DNA of 64,000 nt from JADJYF01 sp050186725 (lineage in GTDB: Bacteria > Pseudomonadota > Gammaproteobacteria > Ga0077536): NCBI GenBank assembly GCA_050186725.1, contig JBFWYG010000014.1, positions 15,648-79,647 of the forward strand, given 5' to 3'. Positions 1 to 8,761 of the stretch are shown here, piece after piece. Below the pieces are notes generated by a model. That model saw only the letters and a list, made by a program, of their open reading frames with translations. It did not search any database and was not told where the DNA came from. The stretch's first letter is position 1. Each line of letters opens with the position of its first letter. The position numbers were made by a program, and so were the translations under genes.

Positions 1-149
1 CCGCTCGGGTAGGGGAACATGCACAAGCAATAGAACTTCTCCCGGGCCGGGTCCTCGCTGGCCTTGAAGGTCTGGCGCTCGTGCCAGTCCGCCTGCACGG
101 CCGGTTCGATCCTGGCCGGTTCATAGCGCTCGGTGAGGAGTTCGCGCAT
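1..149 (-). CDS. leuS: Leucyl-tRNA synthetase, N-terminal fragment
   Basis: Only the first 49 codons are in the window; the gene runs off the left edge. The translation contains the class I leucyl-tRNA synthetase opening: an RYEPARIEPAVQADWHERQT-like stretch, then EKFYCLCMFPYPSG, which matches the family segment just before the HIGH-type ATP-binding motif. The enzyme charges tRNA-Leu in the cytoplasm. I chose ATG at 149. An in-frame GTG at 164 is preceded by AAGGG at good spacing and would add five residues, so the start is uncertain. It lies downstream of comEA on the same strand, separated by a strong terminator, so it should have its own promoter between about 150 and 290. Confidence 0.9.
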   Translation of the reverse strand, partial: MRELLTERYEPARIEPAVQADWHERQTFKASEDPAREKFYCLCMFPYPS

Positions 150-290
150 CTGGTCTTCGCGCACGTCGAATGCCCTTGTGGAGTACGGGTCGGCCGCCGC
201 CGCGCGGTCCGCGGGCGGGGCGCTGGCAGGCGCCGGGTCGGGTCTGTTGGCCGAACCGCGAAGGATAGCAGGGCGGTCTACGGGCGGGGA

Positions 291-325
291 ACAAAAAAGA
301 GGGCCGGTTCAAGGGTGAACCGGCC
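291..325 (-). terminator. Rho-independent terminator after comEA
   Basis: A perfect 10-bp stem (302-311 pairs with 316-325, four-base loop) is followed on the minus strand by a run of six T within TCTTTTTTGT. It lies 32 bases after the comEA stop codon and separates comEA from leuS. Confidence 0.9.
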
Positions 326-356
326 ACGAAACCTCGGCGAACGAACCGAGGAGGGT

Positions 357-635
357 TCAGGGCGCGGGGGCGGAGGCGGCCGTCAGGCGGTCGCGGTTCT
401 TGTCCAGCGTGGCGGCGCCGATACCCTTGATCTGCAGCAGGTCGTCGACCGTCTTGAACGGTCCGTGGGCATCGCGGTAGTCGACGATGGCCTGGGCCTT
501 GGCCGGGCCGATGCCGACCATGCCGCTGGCCAGGGCCTCGGCGCTGGCGGTGTTGATGTTGACCTGCTCGGCGGCGCCCGCGGCGCAGGCGAGCAGCACG
601 AGCAGGATGGCGAGAAGGCGTCTTGCAGTGGACAT
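357..635 (-). CDS. comEA: ComEA-type helix-hairpin-helix DNA-binding protein
   Basis: Predicted 92-residue exported protein. Residues 1 to about 21 form a signal peptide (MSTARRLLAILLVLLACAAG). The rest is a ComEA helix-hairpin-helix pair: VNINTASAEAL, then GIGPAKAQAI and IKGIGAATLDK. The family binds double-stranded DNA in the periplasm and takes part in uptake during natural transformation; short single-domain versions like this are common in Gammaproteobacteria and are not by themselves proof of competence. The start ATG at 635 has a GAGGAGA ribosome site six bases upstream, which rules out the longer frame that reaches 854. It appears to be a single-gene unit closed by the terminator at 291-325. 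Confidence 0.88.
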   Translation of the reverse strand: MSTARRLLAILLVLLACAAGAAEQVNINTASAEALASGMVGIGPAKAQAIVDYRDAHGPFKTVDDLLQIKGIGAATLDKNRDRLTAASAPAP

Positions 636-815
636 TCCATGTCTCCTCAGGTTGGGCAAAGCGCCGCCGGTCACTCCTGGCCGACGGCAGGCCAAGCGTA
701 GGCGACGCGGGCCGGCGCCCGCGAGCGCCGCCCGCGCGACCACGCCCGGCGACGCCCGGGATTTTTTCCCGGGGCGCTGGGTCTGCGCGGCGGCGCACCC
801 TAGAATGACCTGTCG

Positions 816-859
816 TTTCACGAAGACGTCATAAAACGCCCGTAAAACGGTCACGCTAT
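816..859 (+). promoter_or_regulatory. Candidate Pho box array upstream of phoB
   Basis: Four consecutive 11-base units fill this interval. Units starting at 816, 827 and 849 carry TCA at the same offset (TCACG, TCATA, TCACG) and the unit at 838 has CCGTAAAA. The 11-base spacing and the GTCAT/GTCAC half-sites with AT-rich spacers match the PhoB recognition pattern, although individual half-sites are degenerate. The last unit ends 27 bases before the phoB start, which is consistent with autoregulation. Confidence 0.5.
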
Positions 860-886
860 CGGGCCGGTCGGCCCGCGGGTACTTTG

Positions 887-1579
887 ATGACTGCGAACAT
901 TCTCATCGTCGAGGACGAGCCGGCGATTCGGCAGATGCTCGGCTTCACCCTGCAGGGCGACGGTTACCGTTTCCTCGAAGCCGGGGACGTGGAGGAGGCC
1001 AACCAGGCGATGAGCACCCTCATTCCGGACCTCATCCTGCTCGACTGGATGCTGCCCGGCATAAGCGGGGTGGACTTCGCCCGGCGCCTGAAGCGCGACC
1101 CCAAGACGAGCGGCATTCCGATCATCATGCTCACCGCGCGCGGCACCGAGAACGACAAGGTAAAGGGGCTGGACACCGGCGCCGACGACTTCATCACCAA
1201 GCCGTTCTCGACCCGCGAGCTGCTGGCGCGGGTGCGGGCGGTCATGCGCCGCACCCAGCAGGCCGTCGACCAGGACGTGATCGAGGTCGGCGTGATCAAG
1301 CTCGACACCCAGACGCACCGCGTGCTGGCCAACGGCCGCACCGTCGAGATGAGCCCGACGGAATTCCGCCTGCTGCAGTTCTTCGTCACCCATCCCGAGC
1401 GGGTTTATTCGCGAAATCAGTTGCTTGACAGCGTGTGGGGGAACCACGCCTACATCGAGGAACGGACCGTGGACGTGCACATCCGGCGCCTGCGCAAGCT
1501 GCTCGAGCCGCATGGCTGCGAGGCCTATATCCAGACCGTGCGGAGCGTGGGCTACCGCTTCTCCTCGACCCTGGACTGA
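887..1579 (+). CDS. phoB: Phosphate regulon response regulator PhoB
   Basis: Predicted 230 residues, the normal PhoB length. The N-terminal receiver domain has the acidic pair E9/D10, the phosphoacceptor D53 (LLDWMLPG), the LTARG threonine and the ITKPF lysine. The C-terminal half is an OmpR-type winged helix (about 130-228, ending RTVDVHIRRLRKLLE and SVGYRFS). When phosphorylated by PhoR it binds Pho boxes and activates phosphate-starvation genes. The ATG at 887 follows a TTG at 884; ATG is preferred. It is followed after 79 bases by phoR, so the two are probably one transcript, and a candidate Pho box array lies directly upstream. Confidence 0.96.
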   Translation: MTANILIVEDEPAIRQMLGFTLQGDGYRFLEAGDVEEANQAMSTLIPDLILLDWMLPGISGVDFARRLKRDPKTSGIPIIMLTARGTENDKVKGLDTGADDFITKPFSTRELLARVRAVMRRTQQAVDQDVIEVGVIKLDTQTHRVLANGRTVEMSPTEFRLLQFFVTHPERVYSRNQLLDSVWGNHAYIEERTVDVHIRRLRKLLEPHGCEAYIQTVRSVGYRFSSTLD

Positions 1580-1658
1580 GTCCGCGGCGGCGAGGTGGCT
1601 TCTGTCGGCCCCGCGAAAGTACGATAATCCCAGCCCACGCTCTCAGACTTTCACGCCC

Positions 1659-2987
1659 ATGCAGCAACGCGATGCCTGGCGCCTTGCAGCACTGCTCCTC
1701 ACCGCGCTCCTGATCGGCACTCTGATCGGCAAGACCAAGTGGTGCCTGGTGGTCGCGCTGCTCGGCTACGTCGCGTGGCTGCACACCCGTCTCGAACTGC
1801 TGCTCTCGTGGCTGCGCGATCACAAGACCCACGAGCCGCCGGAGGCGCCCGGGGCCTTCGAGGAAATCTCGCTCGAGATCGATTACCTGCGTGAGCGGCA
1901 CAAGAAGCGCAAGAAGAAGCTCGCCAACTATCTCAAGCAGTTCCAGCAGGCGACCCGCGCGCTGCCCGACGCCACCGTGGTGCTGGACGCCCATGGCGAG
2001 GTGCGCTGGGCCAACGGCGCGGCGCGCCGGGATCTGGGCGTGCGCTGGCCCGAGGACGTCGGTCAGCGCGTCACCAACCTGGTCCGCCTGCCGGCGCTGC
2101 GCGCCTTCATCGAGCGCGCGCAGGAGGGCGAGGCCATCGAGATCCCGAGTCCCACCGAGAACCAGCGCTACCTCTCGGTGCTGCTCTCGCCCTATGGACG
2201 GGATCAGCAGCTCCTGGTCGCGCGCGACGTCACCCAGCTGCATCGCGCCAACGAGATCCGTCGCGATTTCGTCGCGAACGTGTCCCACGAACTGCGCACG
2301 CCCATCACCGTGTTCCAGGGCTACCTGGAGAACCTGGTGGCCCAGTCCGACCAGGCGCCGCCGGCGTGGCGGCCGGCGCTCGCGCAGATGAACGCGCACT
2401 CGGAACGCATGCGCCAGCTGGTCGAAGAGCTGCTGCTGCTCTCCAGCCTCGAACGCGAAGACCGCGTGCCGCGCCCGGAAGTGGTGGACGTGGCGGCCAT
2501 CGTCGCCGAGATCCAGTCACGCGCGCGGGAGCTGTCCGGCGCGCGCGAGCATCTGTTCGCGCTCGAGATCGACTCGCAGCTCAAGCTCGCCGGCGCGCGC
2601 GGCGAACTCTACAGCGCGTTCTCCAACCTGGTGTTCAACGCCGTGCACTACACGCCGGAGCGCGGCATCATCCGCATCCGCTGGTACAGCGACGAGGCCG
2701 GCGCGCATTTCGAGGTGGAGGACAACGGCGTCGGCATCGCGCCCGAGCACGTGCCGCGCCTGACCGAGCGCTTCTACCGGGTCGACCAGTCGCGTTCGCG
2801 GGCCAACGGCGGCACCGGGCTCGGGCTCGCCATCGTCAAGCACGTGCTGGCGCGCCACAACGCCAGCCTCTCGATCGAGAGCCAGCCCGGCAAGGGCAGC
2901 AAGTTCCGCTGTGACTTTCCTCCGTCGGAAGTGGTGGACGCGCGCCGCCTGCCGGAAGCGCGGGTGTCGCTCCGCGACGCCGGCTGA
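1659..2987 (+). CDS. phoR: Phosphate regulon sensor histidine kinase PhoR
   Basis: Predicted 442 residues, close to the usual size. Two N-terminal hydrophobic segments (about 8-42) form the membrane anchor without a large periplasmic domain. A basic linker (HKKRKKKL) and a PAS-like domain (about 95-195) follow, then the HisKA domain with phosphoacceptor His210 in FVANVSHELRTP, then the ATPase domain with the N box (FSNLVFNAVHYT), DNGVGI, and the GGTGLGLAIVKHV G2 box. It senses the state of the Pst transporter through PhoU and phosphorylates PhoB. It is convergent with phoU; the two stops are only 18 bases apart. The long upstream frame overlapping phoB is not used; ATG 1659 starts the hydrophobic helix. 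Confidence 0.95.
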   Translation: MQQRDAWRLAALLLTALLIGTLIGKTKWCLVVALLGYVAWLHTRLELLLSWLRDHKTHEPPEAPGAFEEISLEIDYLRERHKKRKKKLANYLKQFQQATRALPDATVVLDAHGEVRWANGAARRDLGVRWPEDVGQRVTNLVRLPALRAFIERAQEGEAIEIPSPTENQRYLSVLLSPYGRDQQLLVARDVTQLHRANEIRRDFVANVSHELRTPITVFQGYLENLVAQSDQAPPAWRPALAQMNAHSERMRQLVEELLLLSSLEREDRVPRPEVVDVAAIVAEIQSRARELSGAREHLFALEIDSQLKLAGARGELYSAFSNLVFNAVHYTPERGIIRIRWYSDEAGAHFEVEDNGVGIAPEHVPRLTERFYRVDQSRSRANGGTGLGLAIVKHVLARHNASLSIESQPGKGSKFRCDFPPSEVVDARRLPEARVSLRDAG

Positions 2988-3005
2988 GTCCGCGGCGCGC
3001 CGGCC

Positions 3006-3731
3006 TCAGTCTTCGCCGCCGCGGCGCAGTTCCTGCTCGACCTGTTCCAGCGCCACGTGGCGCACGTCCTTGCCTTCCACCAGGTAGATCACGTTCTCGC
3101 AGATGTTGCGTGCGTGATCGCCGATGCGCTCGAACGCGCGCACCGACAGCACCGCGTCCAGCACGCGGGTGATGGAGCGCGGGTCTTCCATCATGTAGGT
3201 GATGAGGTAGCGCATGATGGCGTCCGTCTCGGCGTCGATCTCGCGGTCTTCCTGCGCGATCTTGAACGCCGCCTCCGAGTCCATGCGCGCGAAGGCGTCG
3301 AGCGCGGCGCGCACCATGCGGCGCACGTGATGCCCCATCGACAGCATGCCCATGTAGTAGGTGCTGATGCCGCCACCCTCGCGCAGGTTCAGCACCAGGC
3401 GCGCGATCTTCTCCGCCTCGTCACCGATGCGCTCGAGATCGGTGATGGTCTTGCTGACCGACAGCACCAGGCGCAGATCGGTGGCGGCCGGCTGGCGACG
3501 CAGCAGGATCTCGGTGCAGTCGTCGTCGATCTCGACTTCCAGCGCGTTGACCTTGTAATCGCTGATGGCGACGTACTCGGCCTCGTCGAAGTCGCCCTTG
3601 GCCAGGCATTCCAGCACCTTGTGGATGTGCTCCTCCACCAGGCCGCCCATGGCCAGCACCTTGGAGCGAATGTCCTCCAGTTCCTTGTCGAACTGGTGGG
3701 AGATGTGATGGGTCAGGCGCGACATGGTCAT
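3006..3731 (-). CDS. phoU: Phosphate signalling regulator PhoU
   Basis: Predicted 241 residues, the family length. It has the two tandem PhoU three-helix repeats, each with the metal-site pattern ExxxD, seen as LERIGDEAEKIA in the first half and FERIGDHARNIC in the second. PhoU links the Pst transporter to PhoR and keeps PhoB inactive when phosphate is plentiful. It is the last gene of the pstC-pstA-pstB-phoU operon and starts 76 bases after pstB. A GGAGAT site lies eight bases before the ATG. Confidence 0.96.
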   Translation of the reverse strand: MTMSRLTHHISHQFDKELEDIRSKVLAMGGLVEEHIHKVLECLAKGDFDEAEYVAISDYKVNALEVEIDDDCTEILLRRQPAATDLRLVLSVSKTITDLERIGDEAEKIARLVLNLREGGGISTYYMGMLSMGHHVRRMVRAALDAFARMDSEAAFKIAQEDREIDAETDAIMRYLITYMMEDPRSITRVLDAVLSVRAFERIGDHARNICENVIYLVEGKDVRHVALEQVEQELRRGGED

Positions 3732-3807
3732 GGCGATGGATCTCCGGTGGCGCTAGCGCCCTCGTTCGACGATGGCCACGCGGGGACGTGGTCGATGGGC
3801 GCGCGGT

Positions 3808-4665
3808 TCAACCATAGCGGCCCGTGATGTAGTCCTCGGTCTGCTTGCGACGCGGGTTGGTGAACAGCGTCTTGGTTTTGCCGAACTCGATGAGGTCACC
3901 CATGTACATGAAGGCGGTGTAATCGGATACGCGCGCCGCCTGCTGCATGTTGTGGGTGACGATGACGATGGTGTAATCGCGCTTCAGCTCGTAGATCAGC
4001 TCTTCTATCTTGAGCGTCGAGATCGGATCGAGCGCGGAGGCAGGCTCGTCGAGCAGCAGCACTTCGGGCTCGATGGCGATGGCGCGCGCGATCACCAGGC
4101 GCTGCTGCTGGCCGCCGGACAGGCCGAGCGCGCTGTCGTGCACGCGATCCTTGACCTCGTCCCACAGCGCGGCACCGCGCAGCGCGGCCTCGACCGCCTT
4201 GTCCAGCACGCGGCGGCTCTTCACGCCCTGGATGCGCAGGCCGTAGGCGACGTTCTCGTAGATCGACTTCGGAAACGGGTTCGGCTTCTGGAACACCATG
4301 CCGACCTTGCGGCGCAGGGTCGCGACGTTGACCGCCGGCGCGAAGATGTTCTGCCCGTCGAGCACCACCTCGCCCTCGATGCGCACGTTGTCGATCAGGT
4401 CGTTCATGCGGTTGAAGCAGCGCAGGAGCGTCGACTTGCCGCAGCCGCTAGGACCGATGAAGGCCGTCACGCAGCGTTCGGGAATGCTCATGTGGATGTC
4501 GTGCAGCGCCTGCTTCTCTCCGTAATAGAGATTCAGGCCCTTGACCGCCAGGCACTCGCGCGGCTCGGCGGCGCGCTCCGGCGCGGCCTCGTCGCGCGGC
4601 AGCGCGCTCTTGATGTCGACGGCATGGGTGGGCGTGCCGCCGTTTCCGGTCGACGGGTCGGACAT
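3808..4665 (-). CDS. pstB: Phosphate ABC transporter ATP-binding protein PstB
   Basis: ABC ATPase with Walker A GPSGCGKST, Q-loop, signature LSGGQQQR, Walker B VLLLDEPASALDP and switch histidine in IVTHNM. RKVGMVFQKPNPFPKSIYEN is typical of PstB. From ATG 4665 it has 285 residues, with about 40 extra unconserved N-terminal residues compared with the 257-residue E. coli protein. An ATG at 4698 would add eleven residues and overlap the end of pstA; its upstream GGGAAAA is slightly better, so the start is open. It powers inner-membrane phosphate import with PstA and PstC. Confidence 0.95.
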   Translation of the reverse strand: MSDPSTGNGGTPTHAVDIKSALPRDEAAPERAAEPRECLAVKGLNLYYGEKQALHDIHMSIPERCVTAFIGPSGCGKSTLLRCFNRMNDLIDNVRIEGEVVLDGQNIFAPAVNVATLRRKVGMVFQKPNPFPKSIYENVAYGLRIQGVKSRRVLDKAVEAALRGAALWDEVKDRVHDSALGLSGGQQQRLVIARAIAIEPEVLLLDEPASALDPISTLKIEELIYELKRDYTIVIVTHNMQQAARVSDYTAFMYMGDLIEFGKTKTLFTNPRRKQTEDYITGRYG

Positions 4666-4681
4666 GGGCGGCGCTTCGCGA

Positions 4682-6358
4682 TCAGGTTTCGGCAGCATTG
4701 TACTTTTCCCGCAGCCGGTTGCGAATGGTGATGGCGGCGAGGTTGAGCGCCACGATGATGATCACCAGGAGCAGCGAGGTGGCGAACACCAGCGGGCGCG
4801 CCGCCTCGACGTTGGGGCTCTGGAAGCCGACGTCGAAGATGTGGAAGCCCAGGTGCATGAACTTGCGGTCCAGGTGCAGGAACGGCAGGTTGCCGTCCAG
4901 CGGCAGGGTCGGCGCGAGCTTCACCACGCCGACCATCATCAGCGGCGCGACTTCGCCCGCGGCGCGCGCCACGGCGAGGATGAGGCCGGTCATCATCGCC
5001 GGCGTGGCCATCGGCAGCACGGTGCGCCACAGGGTTTCGGCCTTGGTCGCGCCGAGCGCCAGGCTGCCCTCGCGAATGCTGCGCGGAATGCGCGACAAGC
5101 CCTCTTCGGTCGACACGATCACCACCGGCACGGTGAGCAGCGCGAGCGTCAGCGACGACCACAAGAGTCCTGGCGTGCCAAAGGTCGGTGCCGGCAGCGC
5201 CGCCTGGAAGAAGGCCTGGTCGATGGACGAGCCGAGGAAGTACACGAAGAACCCCAGGCCGAACACGCCATAGACCACCGACGGCACGCCGGCCAGGTTG
5301 TTGACCGCGATGCGGATGACGCGCGTGAGCAGGCCCTGGTGTGCGTATTCTCGCAGGTAGACCGCGGCGATCACGCCGAAGGGCGTGACGAATACAGACA
5401 TCAGAAGCACCATCATCACGGTGCCGAAGATGGCCGGGAACACGCCGCCCTCGGTGTTGGCCTCGCGAGGCTCGGTGGACACGAATTCGCCCAGCTTGAC
5501 CGCGTAGTGGCCGAGCTTGTCGGTCAGCGACATGGCGTTTGGACGAAACGCCCGCACGATGTCGCGGAAGGGGATCTTGCCGGGCTCGCCATTGACCGTC
5601 TCGACCGTCAGAACGTCGCGCGCAATGCGCTCATTCAAGGTGGCGAGGCGCCTGGCGAGCTCGTCGTACTCGGCCTTCAGCCGCTCGCGCTCGGCCGCGA
5701 TGGCCGCGAGCGGTGGGCCGCTGGTGACGCCGTCCAGCTCCAGGCGCCGAGTGTCCAGGCGCAGGCGCTCGAGGGCGTAGTTGATCGCGCCCATCTGCTC
5801 GTTCTGCACTTCGTCGATGGCCTTGCGCAGGCGTTCAGCGCGCGCGATGCGCTTGCGCAGCTGCGGCCAGGGACTGCTCTTGTAGGCCACCGGCTGCTCG
5901 CGCTCCAGTATGCCGGTGACGAAGCCGTAGTAGTTGCCCCACTCCTCGCGCTCGATCACCACCGCCTTGCGCGGCCGACGCACCTCGTCGTACTCGGTGT
6001 CGTTGAACCACTGGAAATCGAAGCCGTGCAGGTCGCGGTTGCCAATCTTGAGCAGCACGCGGTGCACGGTGAGCTGCCCGTCCGGGACCTTGATGCCGTT
6101 GTCGAGGAGTCGTTGCGCCGAGACCGTCTCCTCGTCCACCACTTCGCCGAGGGCGTACTTGGCCTCGCCGCCGTTCAGGCTCAGGCGCACCACCTCGGCC
6201 GGCCAGAAGTGCCCCATGCCGCGCACGGTGATCAGGAACAGGAGGCCGAACACCATCACGAGCGAGAAGCTCACCGCGCCGGCGGTGAGGTACACGCCCG
6301 GAGATCCGGAACGGAACCAGTCGGCGAGCCACGCGGGCATGCGGGTGCGCGCGTTCAC
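4682..6358 (-). CDS. pstA: Phosphate ABC transporter permease PstA, long form
   Basis: Predicted 558 residues, nearly twice the 296 of E. coli PstA. One N-terminal membrane helix (about 21-45) is followed by roughly 240 periplasmic residues that include a coiled-coil stretch (around LRKRIARAERLRKAIDEVQ and ERERLKAEYDELARRL). The canonical BPD permease core with its EAA loop (REGSLALGATKAETLWRTVL) fills the C-terminal half. Long PstA proteins with such an insert are known in other Gammaproteobacteria. The GTG start at 6358 overlaps the pstC stop (GTGA); ATG 6340 is an alternative. A frame that continues upstream to 7042 is only a shadow of pstC. Confidence 0.92.
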   Translation of the reverse strand: MNARTRMPAWLADWFRSGSPGVYLTAGAVSFSLVMVFGLLFLITVRGMGHFWPAEVVRLSLNGGEAKYALGEVVDEETVSAQRLLDNGIKVPDGQLTVHRVLLKIGNRDLHGFDFQWFNDTEYDEVRRPRKAVVIEREEWGNYYGFVTGILEREQPVAYKSSPWPQLRKRIARAERLRKAIDEVQNEQMGAINYALERLRLDTRRLELDGVTSGPPLAAIAAERERLKAEYDELARRLATLNERIARDVLTVETVNGEPGKIPFRDIVRAFRPNAMSLTDKLGHYAVKLGEFVSTEPREANTEGGVFPAIFGTVMMVLLMSVFVTPFGVIAAVYLREYAHQGLLTRVIRIAVNNLAGVPSVVYGVFGLGFFVYFLGSSIDQAFFQAALPAPTFGTPGLLWSSLTLALLTVPVVIVSTEEGLSRIPRSIREGSLALGATKAETLWRTVLPMATPAMMTGLILAVARAAGEVAPLMMVGVVKLAPTLPLDGNLPFLHLDRKFMHLGFHIFDVGFQSPNVEAARPLVFATSLLLVIIIVALNLAAITIRNRLREKYNAAET

Positions 6359-8595
6359 AGGCTGGCGTACTTGCGGCGCAGGCGCTGGCGCACGAGTTCG
6401 GCCAGGGTGTTGACCACGAAGGTCACCAGGAACAGCACCATCGCGGCGAGGAACAGCACGCGGTAGTGCGAACTGCCGACTTCGGACTCCGGCATCTCGA
6501 CCGCGATGTTGGCCGACAGCGCGCGCAGACCCTGGAACAGGCTCGCGTCCATGATGGGCGTGTTGCCGGTCGCCATCAGCACGATCATCGTCTCGCCCAC
6601 CGCGCGGCCCATGCCGATCATGATGGCGGAGAAGATGCCGGGACTGGCGGTCAGGAGCACCACCCGGATGGCGGTCTGCCAGGGCGTGGCGCCGAGCGCC
6701 AGCGAGCCCATGGTGAGCGAGCGCGGCACGCTGAACACCGCGTCCTCGCTGATCGAGAAGATGGTCGGGATGACCGCGAAGCCGATCGCGATGGCGACCA
6801 CCAGCGAGTTGCGCTGGTCGTAGCCGATGCCGTACTCGACGTTCATCCAATGGGTCAGGCTGCCGTCGAACAAGAGGTCCTCGAGACCGCGGCCGAGCGC
6901 GAGGTTCAACCAGATGGCGAACGCCACGACCGGCACCAGCGCCGCCGCTTCCCAGCCGTCCGGCACCAGGCGTTTCAGCACCGGCGTGCGGCTGACGAAG
7001 AACGAGGCGACGATGGTCATCACCGGCACCAGCGGAATGCACAGCAGCACGCCGAGCAGTTCACGCTCGACCAGGGGCGCGAGCCACAGACCGGCGAGAA
7101 AGCCCAGGATCACCGTCGGTAGCGCCGCCATCAGCTCGATGGACGGCTTGACGATGCGACGCATGGACGGCGTCATGAAGTAGGCGGTGTACACCGCGCC
7201 CAGCACCGCCAGCGGCACGGCGAAGATCATCGAGTAGATGGCGGCCTTCAGCGTGCCGAAGGTCAACGGTGTGAGGCTGAACTTGGGCTCGAAGTCGTTG
7301 CTCGCCGAGGACGACTGCCAGATGAACTCGGGCCGCGCGCGGTTTTCGTACCAGACGTCTTCCCACAGTGCCGAGAACGACACCTCCGGGTGGGGGTTGT
7401 CGATGTCGAACAGGCGCACGTGCCCGCCGCTCGAGGCCAGCACCGCGGCGGTGGCGCGCGGCGCGAAGGCCATGGCCGTGATGTCCTCGAGCCCGCTCGG
7501 CATGGTCAGCAGATGGCGGTCCGCGGTGGCGTGGTAGAGGCCGACGTTGCCACCCGCGTCCACCGCCAGGAAACCCTTGCGCTGGAACTCGGGCGCGATC
7601 CGCGTGATTGCCTGGGGCAGCGGTTCGAAGCGGCGCACGCGCTTCAACTGCGCGTTGTTGTGCGGGTCGCGCACCGGGAACCACTGCGACAACTGACCGG
7701 CGTCGTCGCCCACCACCAGCGACACGCCACCCGACAACATGCCGAGCGCGGTGATGCGCTTGGCGTTGCCGATCACGCTGGCGCGATCGATCAGCGCAGG
7801 CTTGGACTTGTCGCGCACGTCGAAGTAGCTGACGGTGCCATCGTCCGCGGCCAGGTAGAGCTCGCGCTGCTGGTTGTCCAGCACGACATGGGTGACACGC
7901 GCGCCGTCGACGTCGAGCAGAGTGCGGCTGGTCTCGACCGACACCGAGTCGTCCAGCATGTTGGTGGTCTTGGTCGCGTTCACCACCACCACCCGGCCGC
8001 TCGCGCCCACCGCCACCACCGTCGCTTCCTCGTCGCCGGCCTGACCGGCCAAGAGCCTCACGGCGTCGCCGGCCTCCGTGGCGCGCAGACGGTCCTCGCC
8101 GAACGGGAAGTCGAGCTTGGGTGTGATCTGCCGGTGCTGCTGCGCGTCGAAGGAGATTGCCCAGCCGACCTGGGCGAGGAGCACTTCGCCGGCGGATGTG
8201 CCCGCCAGGATCACGTGGCTTGCCGGGTCCCCGCTTGCGACCGCCGTGACCGTGCCGGCGGCGGCCGGCACCAGGTCCTGTTCAGCCAGCGTCGCGCCAT
8301 CGGCCGCGTTGAAGAAACGCAGGCGCCCGGCCGGCGAGAGCATGAAGCCGGTCTCGGCGTACTCGTCCAGGCCCAAGGCCGCGGCGGCCGCGGGTGGCGT
8401 GTCGAAGCTCGTGCGGGGGGTGACGTCGGCGCCGCCGAACAGGGGCACCACGACGTAGAAGAGATAGAAGAAAATCAGCAGGATGGCGACGATGACCGAC
8501 ACCCCGCCGACGGCCATCACCAGCGCGAACAGGCGGTCCTTCAGCAGGCGCCAGCCCTCGCGGGAGGTGAGGCTGGCTTCGCGGGCGGGCTTCAT
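6355..8595 (-). CDS. pstC: Phosphate ABC transporter permease PstC, long form with propeller-like insert
   Basis: Predicted 746 residues against about 320 in E. coli. After a first membrane helix (about 22-52) there are some 380 periplasmic residues with repeated short motifs that resemble beta-propeller blades: DDGTVSYFDV, DDAGQLSQWFPV, AGGNVGLYHA and SGGHVRLFDI. The permease core follows, with the EAA loop TMGSLALGATPWQTAIRVVL. Long PstC proteins are known in related bacteria; the propeller reading is my inference from the repeats. ATG 8595 is chosen over GTG 8598. This is the first gene of the pst operon and has a Pho box upstream. No pstS is beside it. Confidence 0.92.
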   Translation of the reverse strand: MKPAREASLTSREGWRLLKDRLFALVMAVGGVSVIVAILLIFFYLFYVVVPLFGGADVTPRTSFDTPPAAAAALGLDEYAETGFMLSPAGRLRFFNAADGATLAEQDLVPAAAGTVTAVASGDPASHVILAGTSAGEVLLAQVGWAISFDAQQHRQITPKLDFPFGEDRLRATEAGDAVRLLAGQAGDEEATVVAVGASGRVVVVNATKTTNMLDDSVSVETSRTLLDVDGARVTHVVLDNQQRELYLAADDGTVSYFDVRDKSKPALIDRASVIGNAKRITALGMLSGGVSLVVGDDAGQLSQWFPVRDPHNNAQLKRVRRFEPLPQAITRIAPEFQRKGFLAVDAGGNVGLYHATADRHLLTMPSGLEDITAMAFAPRATAAVLASSGGHVRLFDIDNPHPEVSFSALWEDVWYENRARPEFIWQSSSASNDFEPKFSLTPLTFGTLKAAIYSMIFAVPLAVLGAVYTAYFMTPSMRRIVKPSIELMAALPTVILGFLAGLWLAPLVERELLGVLLCIPLVPVMTIVASFFVSRTPVLKRLVPDGWEAAALVPVVAFAIWLNLALGRGLEDLLFDGSLTHWMNVEYGIGYDQRNSLVVAIAIGFAVIPTIFSISEDAVFSVPRSLTMGSLALGATPWQTAIRVVLLTASPGIFSAIMIGMGRAVGETMIVLMATGNTPIMDASLFQGLRALSANIAVEMPESEVGSSHYRVLFLAAMVLFLVTFVVNTLAELVRQRLRRKYASL

Positions 8596-8708
8596 CACGG
8601 CTGGCCGACCCGGGACGTGCGGACGGGCCGGCGAAGCGAGGCAGGTTGTGACATAGAACGGCCGCTGGTCTCGCGGGCCCGGCCCGCCGAATCGGATTCT
8701 CGGGGTCG

Positions 8709-8729
8709 ATTATTACATTATTGTGACAA
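8709..8729 (-). promoter_or_regulatory. Pho box upstream of pstC
   Basis: On the minus strand this reads TTGTCACAATAATGTAATAAT: two half-sites, TTGTCAC and ATGTAAT, with TGT repeated at 11-base spacing and AT-rich spacers, close to the PhoB consensus. A possible -10 (GAGAAT, 8701-8696) begins seven bases downstream, as expected where PhoB replaces the -35. The pstC start is about 110 bases further on. Confidence 0.75.
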
Positions 8730-8761
8730 TTCACAGCCCGCCGCGCCGCGGGCCCGGCCGA

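Noticed and set aside
121..798. A 225-codon open frame over the comEA region
   Set aside because: Proline/arginine-rich translation and overlap with the clear comEA signal peptide and terminator; it is a shadow of high-GC sequence.
2982..3010. Possible terminator between the convergent phoR and phoU
   Set aside because: Only five bases pair and there is no T-run on either side.
4682..7042. A 786-codon open frame on the minus strand
   Set aside because: Only the part up to 6358 is PstA. The upstream portion is a shadow frame of pstC with arginine-rich, unconserved sequence.
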